Of a DNA stretch of 64,000 nucleotides, positions 41,281 to 49,287 are shown piece after piece. Each line of letters opens with the position of its first letter. The stretch's first letter is position 1. Under the pieces are notes generated by a model. The model did no database searches. It was not told where the DNA came from and saw only the letters and a list, made by a program, of their open reading frames with translations. The stretch is from Streptomyces sp. WP-1 (GTDB lineage Bacteria; Actinomycetota; Actinomycetes; Streptomycetales; Streptomycetaceae). The translations under genes and the position numbers were made by a program. Location of the stretch: the NCBI RefSeq assembly GCF_030450125.1, contig NZ_CP123923.1:1302001-1366000 (forward strand). The letters are read 5' to 3'.

Positions 41281-42074
41281 GCGGGGGGACGGCGTACACG
41301 GTCCACGGCTCCGGGCGGCAGCCGGTGGTCCTGGTCGCCGGGGCGGGGGGCACCGGCCGGATCTGGGAGCACCACCAGGTGCCCGCGCTCACCGGGGCGG
41401 GCCACCGGGTCGTCACCTTCGACCACGGCGCCGCCGACTCCAGCGCCGGTGAACTGGCCGCCGCCGTGAGGGAACTCCTCATCGCACTGGGGCTGCCGCC
41501 CTGCCCGCTCGTCGGCCACTCCCTGGGGGCCCTGGCGATACAGGAGCTGCTCGTCACCGATCCGCACCTGGCGAGCGGCGCGGTACTGGCCGCGACGCGG
41601 GGCCGGCCCGACCCGGTGAGCGAGGCTCTGGCCCGCGCCGAGGCCGCGCACACCGGGACGGGCGGCCGGCTCCCGCCGGAGTACGAGGCGTTCGTCCAGC
41701 TGGTGCTGAACCTCTCGCCCCGGACCCTGGCGGACGAGGGCGCGGTCGCAGAATGGCTGGACTTGTTCGAGATCGCCGCGTTCAGCGGTGCCTTGGCCGG
41801 TGCCCGTCACCCGCGCCCGCCCGTCGCCGACCGGCTGGAGGCGTACGCGCGGATCACCGCACCCCTGCTGGTGGTGGGTTTCGCCGACGACGTGCTGGCC
41901 CCCGCCCACCTGGGCCGCGAGCTGGCCGCGGCGGTGGCCGGCGCCCGGTACACGCAGCTGGCGGACACCGGCCACCTCGGTTTCCTGGAACGGCCCGACG
42001 CCTTCAACACCGTCCTGCTGGACTTCCTGGCCACCCTCCCCACGACCGACCCCGGAGCGTCCCATGTCCCCTGA
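41277..42074 (+). CDS. alpha/beta hydrolase
   Basis: 265 residues from GTG at 41277. Oxyanion segment VVLVAGAGGTGRIWEHHQ, nucleophile elbow LVGHSLGALAIQ, Asp region LLVVGFADDVLAP, catalytic His in DTGHLGFLERPDAF. The triad is intact. Role in the streptothricin pathway is unknown; it could act as an editing esterase for mis-loaded carrier domains or as a lactam/ester hydrolase. It overlaps the next gene by 11 nt. Confidence 0.85.
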   Translation: MSGGTAYTVHGSGRQPVVLVAGAGGTGRIWEHHQVPALTGAGHRVVTFDHGAADSSAGELAAAVRELLIALGLPPCPLVGHSLGALAIQELLVTDPHLASGAVLAATRGRPDPVSEALARAEAAHTGTGGRLPPEYEAFVQLVLNLSPRTLADEGAVAEWLDLFEIAAFSGALAGARHPRPPVADRLEAYARITAPLLVVGFADDVLAPAHLGRELAAAVAGARYTQLADTGHLGFLERPDAFNTVLLDFLATLPTTDPGASHVP

Positions 42075-42816
42075 GTCCCCCGCGAAAATGGCCGCCTCGG
42101 TCGAGGTCGTGTACGTCGGCCAGGAGCCGCCCGGGTCCTGGGAAGCGGCCGTGTACCTGTGCGGGCCCACCCCCGCCGACCCGGCGGAGCCGTCCTGGCG
42201 CCCGGCCGCGGTCGCCGCTCTGCGTGCCGCCTGGAGGGTCCCGGGGCGGCTGGTGGTCTTCCTGCCGGAGCCCACCGCCGGCGGGTCCTACCCCTCGTAC
42301 GGGGACCAGATCGCCTGGGAGGAGGAGGCGATGCGCCGCTCGGACGCGGTGCTGTTCTGGATCCCCCGGGACATGCGCCGGCTCCCCGGGCTGGTGTCCA
42401 ACATCAAGTGGGGGGCGTGGCACGACTCGGGCCGGGCGGTGCTGGGTGCGCCGCCGGAGGCCGAGCGCATGACGTACCTCCTGCACTTCGCCGAGGCGTT
42501 CGGGGTACCGGTGGCGCGCACCCTTCCCGGGGCGGCGGAAGCGGCCCTGCGCGCGGTGGGCCGCGGCTCCCGCCGTACCGGTGGCGAGCGGGCCGTCCCG
42601 CTGGCGGTGTGGCGGTCCGAGCCCTTCCGGAAGTGGTACGCGGCCCGTCCGGCGGGCTGCCGGCTGCTGGACGCGCGCGTGGAGTGGTACGAGCGGGCCA
42701 CGGCACCGGACGGCGTCCCGGCGTGGCTGCTGACCGTGACGTGCGAGACGGGTGACGGGACCGGCCCGACCGTGCGCCGGCTGCTGTCGGCTCAGGGGCA
42801 GGGCATGCTCATGTAG
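42064..42816 (+). CDS. nucleoside 2-deoxyribosyltransferase-like protein
   Basis: 250 residues from ATG at 42064. It resembles the Nuc_deoxyri_tr2 family: VYLCGPTPADP at the start, GDQIAWEEEAMRRSDAVLFWIPRDMR in the middle and SNIKWGAWHDSGRAVLGAPPEAE. These proteins cleave or exchange N-glycosidic bonds of nucleosides through a catalytic Glu. Streptothricin has an N-glycosidic sugar, so an N-glycosyl-processing role fits, but is inference. Its end overlaps the convergent acetyltransferase gene by 25 nt. Confidence 0.75.
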   Translation: MSPESPAKMAASVEVVYVGQEPPGSWEAAVYLCGPTPADPAEPSWRPAAVAALRAAWRVPGRLVVFLPEPTAGGSYPSYGDQIAWEEEAMRRSDAVLFWIPRDMRRLPGLVSNIKWGAWHDSGRAVLGAPPEAERMTYLLHFAEAFGVPVARTLPGAAEAALRAVGRGSRRTGGERAVPLAVWRSEPFRKWYAARPAGCRLLDARVEWYERATAPDGVPAWLLTVTCETGDGTGPTVRRLLSAQGQGMLM

Positions 42817-43349
42817 AGCGCCTGCTCGCCCTCGGAGGGGGTGCCGTCGTAGAGGGAGGTGTCCAGCCCGCAGAAGGCGAAGCCCATCCGCCGGTACGCG
42901 TGGATGGCCGGCGCGTTGACGTTGGTGACCTCCAGCCAGATGTGCCCGGCACCCCGCTCGCGGGCGAACTCCGCCCCGAGCCCCATCAGCGCGCGGCCGA
43001 CGCCCCGGCCGCGGTGCTCCGGTGCGACCTCGATGTCCTCGACGGTCAGCCGCCGGTTCCATCCGGAGTACGAGACGGTGACGAACCCGGCCAGGTCACC
43101 GGCGGTCCCACGGGCGACGAAGGTCCGGGAATCCCCGTCGTCGCCGTCCTCGTCGTGCGCTCCGTCGTCGGGGAACACCTTGGTCAGCGGCGGGTCCACG
43201 GGGATCTCCCGCAGCGCGAACCCGTCGTCGCCGGCGGTCACCCGGAAGACCGTGCCGGTGGTGAAGGAGCCGTCCAGGGCCTCGATGGCCTCGGCGTCCT
43301 CGGGGACGGCGGTGCGGTACCGGTAGGCGGTGTCGTCAGCAGTGGTCAC
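42792..43349 (-). CDS. stat: streptothricin/nourseothricin N-acetyltransferase (self-resistance)
   Basis: 185 residues. It is close, in my recollection, to the known Streptomyces streptothricin and nourseothricin acetyltransferases throughout: LDGSFTTGTVFRV, FALREIPVDPPLTKVFPDD, an acidic loop, GNAT core VEDIEVAPEHRGRGVGRALM, and the ending NVNAPAIHAYRRMGFAFCGL and EQALYMSMPCP. It acetylates the beta-lysine amino group of streptothricin with acetyl-CoA, giving self-resistance. It marks the right end of the cluster and is the strongest single indicator of the product class. It is transcribed toward the biosynthetic operon. Confidence 0.95.
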   Translation of the reverse strand: MTTADDTAYRYRTAVPEDAEAIEALDGSFTTGTVFRVTAGDDGFALREIPVDPPLTKVFPDDGAHDEDGDDGDSRTFVARGTAGDLAGFVTVSYSGWNRRLTVEDIEVAPEHRGRGVGRALMGLGAEFARERGAGHIWLEVTNVNAPAIHAYRRMGFAFCGLDTSLYDGTPSEGEQALYMSMPCP

Positions 43350-43451
43350 GGCACGACGCTAGGGCCGGCCGGAGAACGACAGGCTGCTTTCGGCCGACCA
43401 GACCCGCGTGCCACCGACCGGTCTCCGTGCCCCTGCGCCGGGCGGTGCGGG

Positions 43452-44708
43452 TCAGCGCAGAGAGCGGATCGTCGGGCTCGTGGCGACCAGGCCGGCGCAC
43501 GCCAGGACGGCGCCGCCGCAGACCAGGAACAGCGTCGTCGTACCGTACGGGAGCAGTACGCCCGCGAGGACGTAGGAGAACGGGTCCAGCGCCACCGTGG
43601 CCAGCACGACGAGACTGAGGACGCGGCCCAGCAGGTGCTGGGGCACGCGCTCCTGCAAGGTGGCCACGACCACCACGCCGAGGAACGCGGACCCGAGGCC
43701 GACGAGCGAGACGACCGCCGTCGCGGCGGCGACGTGGGTGACGGTGCCGAGTCCGGCCACGCCCGCGCCGATCGCCGCGACCCCGCCGACCACGGTCCAG
43801 CCGCGCCGGGCGGGCGGGCGCCATCCGGCCATGAGTGAGCCGGCCAGTGCGCCCGCGCCGAACCCGGAGAGCACGATCCCCAGGGATCCCGTGCCCCCGA
43901 GGCGTTGATCGGCGAGCACCGCGCCGCCCACGAGTACGGGGCCCACGACCGCGATGTTGATCAGGGCCACGGCCGCCAGCATTCCCCGCACCAGTGGTTC
44001 GTGCCAGGCGTATCCCAGGCCCGCTCGGAGGGCACGTGTACTGCTGAGCCGTTCACCCTGGACGGGGTCGGGACCGGTGTCGTCCCCGGCGCGTTCGCCG
44101 CGTCGCACCACACGGACGAGCGTGCTGAGGGCGACGGCGGCGAGCACCGCCAGCGCCGCGATCCCACCGAGCGTCGCGTCGAATCCGACTGCGGCCACGG
44201 CCGCGGCGGCCACCGCCGGGCCGACCAGATCGCCCCCCGACTCCGCGCCCTGGATCAGCGCGTTGACCCGGGAGAGCTTCTCGGTCGGCACCATGGCGGG
44301 CAGCACGGCCAGGGCCGCCGGGAAGTACGCGGCGTCGGCGGCGCCGAGCAGTCCGGCGAGCAGCGCGACCGTCGTCACCGATGGTGAGGTGAGGGCGATG
44401 ACGGCACCGAGGGCGAGCAGGACGGCGACCCGGAGCCAGGCGGCGCCGACCGCGACACGCACGGGGCCGAGGCGGTCGACCACCACGCCCGCGGGCAGCA
44501 GGAGAGCCGCTCGCGGCAGTGCCACGGCGACGAGGACGAACCCCGTGACGATCCCGGGTTTCGACAGGTCGAGCACGAAAAGCGTGAGCCATACGAGGAA
44601 CAGCGCGTCGACCACGGCCGCCAGCCCTTGGCCCGCGACCAGACGGCGCAGGTGCGGATCGCCCAGCGGTCCACGCGGACGGGAGCGGGCCGTCGGCTCC
44701 GTCGTCAT
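43452..44708 (-). CDS. MFS transporter (12-TM)
   Basis: 418 residues from ATG at 44708 (MTTEPTARSRPRGPLGDPHLRRL); the longer frame is not coding-like. Hydrophobic throughout, starting VAGQGLAAVVDALFLVWLTLFVL, with GVVVDRLGPVRV in the loop 2-3 position and a central charged loop. It resembles the enterobactin-exporter/tetracycline-type MFS family. It is last in the minus-strand operon that begins at 54976, 140 nt after the SDR stop, so it is the probable exporter of that product. Confidence 0.85.
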   Translation of the reverse strand: MTTEPTARSRPRGPLGDPHLRRLVAGQGLAAVVDALFLVWLTLFVLDLSKPGIVTGFVLVAVALPRAALLLPAGVVVDRLGPVRVAVGAAWLRVAVLLALGAVIALTSPSVTTVALLAGLLGAADAAYFPAALAVLPAMVPTEKLSRVNALIQGAESGGDLVGPAVAAAAVAAVGFDATLGGIAALAVLAAVALSTLVRVVRRGERAGDDTGPDPVQGERLSSTRALRAGLGYAWHEPLVRGMLAAVALINIAVVGPVLVGGAVLADQRLGGTGSLGIVLSGFGAGALAGSLMAGWRPPARRGWTVVGGVAAIGAGVAGLGTVTHVAAATAVVSLVGLGSAFLGVVVVATLQERVPQHLLGRVLSLVVLATVALDPFSYVLAGVLLPYGTTTLFLVCGGAVLACAGLVATSPTIRSLR

Positions 44709-44848
44709 TGTCTGCCCCCTCGGGGTGCCGAGTGGATCGGTCCCGCGCGCGACACGCCGCCGACGCGGTCGCGCCCGGTCACGCCGGGACGGACACGACC
44801 GTAGCGCTCGTCGACCGGCACACGCGGGACGGGATCGCGCCGCTGTCC

Positions 44849-45610
44849 CTACGCGATGTGTGTGCCCCCGTCGACCGTCAAAGTGGTGCCGGTGATGTAC
44901 GACGCCGCGTCGGAGACGAGGAAGACCAGGGCCGCGGCGAGTTCCTCGGGCTGCCCGACGCGGCCCGCGAGCACCCGCGGCATCATCGCCTCGAGGTAGC
45001 CCTCGGCGTATTCGTCGGTCATCGCGGAGGGGAAGAAGCCCGGTGCGAGGGCGTTGACGCGGATGCCCCTGCCCGGGGTCCACTGCTGGGCGAGATCGCG
45101 GGTGAGTCCGAGGAGGCCGGCCTTCGACGCCGAGTAGGCGGCCTGTGGCAGACCGCCGGTGACCAGCGCGAGGATGCTCGACACGTTGACGATGGCGCTG
45201 CCGGGCGGCATCACCGCGCCCGCGGCCTGCGCCATCCAGTAGGAGCCGTTGAGATTGATGTCGATGACCTCGCGGAACTGTTCCGGCGTCTCCTCCGTCG
45301 CGGGTCGTTCGCCGCTGATCCCGGCGTTGTTGACCAGGATGTCCACCCGCCCGAAGGCGCGCACGGCCGCGTCGACCAGGGCCCGGCAGTCCTCCGGTCT
45401 GGAGATGTCGGTGCGCACCGCGACGGCCCGGCGGCCGAGCCTTTCGACGGCCGTGCGCACAGCCGCCAGCCGCTCGACGCGCCGTGCCCCGAGCACGACA
45501 TCGGCTCCGGCCTCGGCCACCGCGGTGGCGAAGGCGATACCCAGTCCGGAGGAGGCGCCGGTGACCACGGCCACGCGGCCGTCGAGCCGGAAGCGGTCAA
45601 GAACGCTCAT
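44849..45610 (-). CDS. SDR family ketoreductase (FabG-like)
   Basis: 253 residues. Cofactor motif VVTGASSGLGIAFATAVAEAG, NNAGISGERP, catalytic Ser in VNVSSILALV and YSASK (Tyr/Lys). C-terminus SDAASYITGTTLTVDGGTHIA is FabG-like. It should reduce a beta-keto or alpha-hydroxyketone group with NADPH. It lies 12 nt downstream of the ACP gene, so an ACP-bound substrate is likely. Confidence 0.9.
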   Translation of the reverse strand: MSVLDRFRLDGRVAVVTGASSGLGIAFATAVAEAGADVVLGARRVERLAAVRTAVERLGRRAVAVRTDISRPEDCRALVDAAVRAFGRVDILVNNAGISGERPATEETPEQFREVIDINLNGSYWMAQAAGAVMPPGSAIVNVSSILALVTGGLPQAAYSASKAGLLGLTRDLAQQWTPGRGIRVNALAPGFFPSAMTDEYAEGYLEAMMPRVLAGRVGQPEELAAALVFLVSDAASYITGTTLTVDGGTHIA

Positions 45611-45622
45611 GGCTGCCCGACG

Positions 45623-45865
45623 TCACCGGTGGGCGGCGATGTAGTTCACCACGTCGCCGACGGTCCTCAGTTCAGCGCCCCGGTCGTCGGGGAACTTCAC
45701 CTCGAACGTGTCCTCGGCCGCCACGGTGATCTCCACCATGGAGAGGGAGTCGACGTCGAGGTCGTCGGTGAAGGACTTCTCGGCGGTCACTTCGGCGGGG
45801 TCGATGCCTGCGACCTCTTCGACGATCTTGGCAAGGGAGTCGAGAATGTCGGCGTTGTTCGCCAT
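45623..45865 (-). CDS. acyl carrier protein
   Basis: 80 residues from ATG at 45865, with the strongest ribosome binding site of the operon (AAGAAGGAGGAACCC). The ACP pattern is complete: FTDDLDVDSLSMVEITVAAEDTF, phosphopantetheine Ser in DVDSLS, then VKFPDDRGAELRTVGDVVNYI. It presumably carries the acyl chain for the FabF-like ketosynthase and the alpha-oxoamine synthase encoded upstream. Confidence 0.93.
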   Translation of the reverse strand: MANNADILDSLAKIVEEVAGIDPAEVTAEKSFTDDLDVDSLSMVEITVAAEDTFEVKFPDDRGAELRTVGDVVNYIAAHR

Positions 45866-45877
45866 GGGTTCCTCCTT

Positions 45878-45923
45878 CTTGGGACGGGTCCTGCCGAGTC
45901 CTTGGGACGGGTCGTGCCGAGTC
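45878..45923. repeat. 23-bp direct repeat before the ACP gene
   Basis: The unit starting cttgggacgggtc occurs at 45878-45900 and 45901-45923 with one mismatch, in the 80-bp gap between the alpha-oxoamine synthase stop and the ACP start. Confidence 0.85.
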
Positions 45924-45945
45924 GGCCGTCGTGGGTGCGGGGGCG

Positions 45946-47193
45946 TCAGAGCCCGAGGCGGCGCCGGTAGGTGAGGAGGGTGTCCAGGAAGCCCTCCATC
46001 TGCTCCTCGGTGTGGCCCGCGTGCGGGAACAGGCGCAGCAGCGCCTGGTTGCGTGAGACCGCCGGGTAGGAGAAGACGGGTACGAGGTAGCCGTCCGCCA
46101 CGAACCACTCCCGCATCTGGAGCGCGGCGGCGTCGCTGCCGATCGGCACGGAGAGCATGTACGACTCGGTCGGCGTCGTGGGCGTGCCGGCCTCGCGCAT
46201 CTGCCGGCGCAGGCGGGCGGCGTGCGCCAGGTAGTCGTCGACGATGCGCGGATCGTCGGCGAGGGCGTCGATGGTGCGCTTGGCGGCGTAGGCGGTGGGC
46301 GGCTGGATGGCGGCCGTGAACATCGAGGTGCCGGAGAGCAGTTCGAAGGCGTCGATGGCCGCCGCCGGCCCGGCGATCGCGCCGCCCTCCAGACCGATGG
46401 CCTTCGACAGTGACACCATGACGAAGTCGGCCCGCTCCCGGATCGCGGCGGCCTCCGCGGCGTACGGACGGTTCTCGGGCCCGTACACCATGAAGCCGTT
46501 CGCATCGTCGATCATGCTGATGGCGCCGTGGCGGTCGCACGCGTCGAGGATGTCCACGATCGGCCCCATGGTGCCGTCGGCCGAGTAGATGCTCTCGGCG
46601 ATCACCACGGTCTTGGGGGCCCGGACCCGGTCCAGGACACGGTCCAGGTCGGCGACGTCGTTGTGCCGGAAGGCGTGCGCCTTGCGGCTGTAGCCGAGCC
46701 CTTCGAGACCTTTCCAGATACTCCAGTGGACATCGCGGTCGACGACGAAGACGGTGTCGTGGTTGTGCACTTCGATCCCGGCGTCGAAGTGCGCGGAACT
46801 GCTCATGGCGTGGACGAATCCGATGTTGGCCAGGAGGCCGGTGGCGAAGCTGATGGCTCGCTCCTTGCCCGTGCGGCGGGCGATCGTCTCCTCCAGCTCC
46901 TGGTGCGGGCGGCAGATTCCCTGTGTCATCCGGGATCCGCTGGTGCTCAGTCCGTGGGCGAGCGCTCCCTGTGCGAAATGGCGTTGTACCGGGATGTGCC
47001 GCTCCAGGTCGAGGAAGCTGATGCTGGCGAAGTTCACCAGTTCGCGGCCGTTGCGGACGATGGTGGGTCCGACGGGGCCGTCCACCACCGGCGGGCGGTA
47101 CGCGGTGTCGTGGGTGTTCGCCTCGACGAAGGCGGCGAAGGCCCACGGGGCCAGGCGGTCCGCGGTCGGTGCGGGGGTGTGGGACGCGGTCAT
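45946..47193 (-). CDS. alpha-oxoamine synthase (ALAS/KBL/BioF-like PLP enzyme)
   Basis: 415 residues. Landmarks: NFASISFLDLERH (substrate loop), HGLSTSGSRMTQGICRPHQELEE, ISFATGLLANIGFVH, and PLP lysine in VMVSLSKAIGLEGGAIAG. These enzymes decarboxylatively condense an amino acid (Gly, Ala, Ser) with an acyl-CoA or acyl-ACP to give an alpha-aminoketone. The ACP gene 80 nt downstream suggests acyl-ACP as donor, as in prodigiosin-type PigH/RedN or CAI-1-type chemistry. The ATG overlaps the upstream condensation-protein stop. Confidence 0.88.
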   Translation of the reverse strand: MTASHTPAPTADRLAPWAFAAFVEANTHDTAYRPPVVDGPVGPTIVRNGRELVNFASISFLDLERHIPVQRHFAQGALAHGLSTSGSRMTQGICRPHQELEETIARRTGKERAISFATGLLANIGFVHAMSSSAHFDAGIEVHNHDTVFVVDRDVHWSIWKGLEGLGYSRKAHAFRHNDVADLDRVLDRVRAPKTVVIAESIYSADGTMGPIVDILDACDRHGAISMIDDANGFMVYGPENRPYAAEAAAIRERADFVMVSLSKAIGLEGGAIAGPAAAIDAFELLSGTSMFTAAIQPPTAYAAKRTIDALADDPRIVDDYLAHAARLRRQMREAGTPTTPTESYMLSVPIGSDAAALQMREWFVADGYLVPVFSYPAVSRNQALLRLFPHAGHTEEQMEGFLDTLLTYRRRLGL

Positions 47194-49286
47194 GGCGAGT
47201 TTTCTCCTCCACGGTGGGCGCGGGGCGGCAGGGGCTCCAGGGCTGCGGCGAGATGGCCGAGCGAGGCCGTTCCGGCCAGTTCGTCCGACGCGATCCCGGT
47301 GAAGCCGGACCGGTGGAGCAGCGCCAGCAGACGAGGGACGGCGAGCAGAGTGATCCCGTGGTCGGCGAGGCAGCGGTTCATGTCGACGGCATCACGGGGG
47401 CTTGCCGACGGGTCAGGGGGTCGGACGGCGGTCACGGCGGCGGCCAGCGCCCGTTCGGCGTCCGTCGCGGGCGGGCGTGACGGTACGTGCGGGGTTTCCG
47501 GGCCGCCGGTGGTGGCGCGGGGCAGGTCGGGGAGACGGCCGGGTCCGGGGGTGGCCGGGCGCAGGACGTAGCGGCCCGGGGCCAGGGTGCCGGGTACTTC
47601 GCCGAGGTGGTCCAGGACGTGGCGGTGCAGGTCGCCGGGGGTGAGGCCGGAGACCGTGCGGGCATGTACGACGAGGTGAGGGTCGTCGCCCTTCGCGGTG
47701 GCGTCCCCGCCGGGTGTCACCGTCGCGTCGAGCACTCCGGGGTGGCCGCGCACCACGTCCTCGACCTTGGGCAGGCACACCCAGCCCTGCGGGGCGCGCC
47801 ACCATCCGGGGGCGGGCGGGGTGAGCCGGTGTGCCGGGAGCGCGCGTTCGTCGCCGTCGGCGAGCGCGCGCAGGGCGGCGCACAGCCGGAGGGGCAACGC
47901 GGCGGCCTGCCCGGTGTCGAGGAGATGGTCCCCGACGGTGACGTCGAGGGTGACGGCCCCTCCGTCGCGGCTGAAGTCGACGTACAGCGTGTCGCAGGGC
48001 TCGTCGGGCGCGCTGCGGATCCAGGTGGCGGTCCCGCCGGGCGGGGTGTCGGGCGCGGGGACCAGGTAGTCGCGCGGCCAGGAATAGCAGTTGTACTCGA
48101 TGGTGGGTACGGTCACGACACCCCGGCGGCGGTCCATCCGGGCCTGGGCGGCGACCAGTTCGGCGGGGCGCCACCGCCCGTACCGGTAGGCCGTGGCGGA
48201 GGCGGCGGCGACCGAGGCGACCACCTCGCCGAACACCGCGCCCGGGCGGAGATCGATCTGTACCGGAACCGTCAGGGCCCGGACACCGATGCTGGTCCGC
48301 AGCGCGGCGCGGGCCCGGTTGGAGACCACCACCGAGGCGAGGAACCGGTGTTCGCCGGTGCGGGCGGCGACGTCGTGGGCCAGCACGGCGAGCATGACGA
48401 TCTCCGGGCTGACCCGGTGACGCCGGGCGACGCGGTCGAGGTCGTCGTACGCCTCCACCGAGCGGTGCTGGAGGCGGTGGCGCCCCTCACCGTCGTCGGT
48501 CCCGCCGAACGGGGCCAGCACGCAGGTCGGGTTGTCCGCGAGACGCGTGAGCCACTCCCGCTCCGCCGCGCGGGCGCGTTCCGGGTCCTGGTCACCGGCC
48601 GCGTCGAGGGGGTGTGCGATGGGCGGGTGCGCGGGGGTGGGCGGGGGCGCGGGGGTGGGCGCAGGCGCGGCGGTGGGCGCAGGCGCGGTGGCGGGCGCAG
48701 GCGCGGTGGCGGGCGCAGGCGCGATAGCGGGCGGAGGCGCGGGCTTCTTCGGCGGTGCGCCGGCGCCGCGCAGCAGGTCGTGCAGTTGGTCGAGCAGCAC
48801 CGCCAGTCCCCATCCGTCGATCACGACATGGTGGACGGCCAGCACGACCGCGCGCGGCTCTCCCGCCTCCAGCAGCACCCGGGCGAGCCAGGGCGGATTA
48901 CGCTCGGGGTCGATCGGGCGGGCGGCCAGCGCCGCCGTGGCGGCCTCCAGGATGTCGGCGGAGGCGGCGGGAACCTCGGCATGGTCGACCGGCAGGGGGG
49001 CCCAGTCCGCCCGGTGGACGTGCTGCGTCGGGTGGAGCGGGTCGACCGTGGTGCGCAGCGCCTCATGGCGGGCGGTGAGCGTCGCGAGCGCCCGGTGGAC
49101 GTCGGCGACCGTCGCCGGGGGCGGGACGTGGCAGTGGTCGGCGAGCGGTGTCGGGTTCACCCGCCGTCGCGCGGGAATGGTGCGCTCGTACCAGTGCCAC
49201 TGCTGGACCCAGTTCAGCGGTCCGCTGCGGATGACGGTGGCGGGGCGGCTCGGAGCCGGTCGCGGGGCATGGTTCACGGCCGGCAC
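47190..49286 (-). CDS. condensation-domain protein with remnant A C-terminus and degenerate carrier domain
   Basis: 698 residues from GTG at 49286 (GTG at 49277 also possible). The condensation domain (about 18-510) has an intact HHVVIDGWG active site (152-160). A 45-residue Ala/Pro linker (PAPPPAIAPAPATAPAP region, about 180-225) splits it after the active-site helix. Residues 520-600 resemble only the A8-A10 end of an A domain (VEDVVRGHPGVLDATV, LPDLPRATT), without ATP-binding motifs. The end resembles a carrier domain, but the site reads CLADHGITLLA with Thr in place of the phosphopantetheine Ser. It is probably a free-standing amide/ester-forming enzyme that uses another carrier. Confidence 0.78.
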   Translation of the reverse strand: MPAVNHAPRPAPSRPATVIRSGPLNWVQQWHWYERTIPARRRVNPTPLADHCHVPPPATVADVHRALATLTARHEALRTTVDPLHPTQHVHRADWAPLPVDHAEVPAASADILEAATAALAARPIDPERNPPWLARVLLEAGEPRAVVLAVHHVVIDGWGLAVLLDQLHDLLRGAGAPPKKPAPPPAIAPAPATAPAPATAPAPTAAPAPTPAPPPTPAHPPIAHPLDAAGDQDPERARAAEREWLTRLADNPTCVLAPFGGTDDGEGRHRLQHRSVEAYDDLDRVARRHRVSPEIVMLAVLAHDVAARTGEHRFLASVVVSNRARAALRTSIGVRALTVPVQIDLRPGAVFGEVVASVAAASATAYRYGRWRPAELVAAQARMDRRRGVVTVPTIEYNCYSWPRDYLVPAPDTPPGGTATWIRSAPDEPCDTLYVDFSRDGGAVTLDVTVGDHLLDTGQAAALPLRLCAALRALADGDERALPAHRLTPPAPGWWRAPQGWVCLPKVEDVVRGHPGVLDATVTPGGDATAKGDDPHLVVHARTVSGLTPGDLHRHVLDHLGEVPGTLAPGRYVLRPATPGPGRLPDLPRATTGGPETPHVPSRPPATDAERALAAAVTAVRPPDPSASPRDAVDMNRCLADHGITLLAVPRLLALLHRSGFTGIASDELAGTASLGHLAAALEPLPPRAHRGGENSP

Positions 49287-49287
49287 C

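Noticed and set aside
25432..43349. Viomycin/capreomycin cluster
   Set aside because: The VioC/VioD/VioL-type genes are shared, but there are no multimodular NRPS genes, and the acetyltransferase, deacetylase and glycosyltransferase fit streptothricin.
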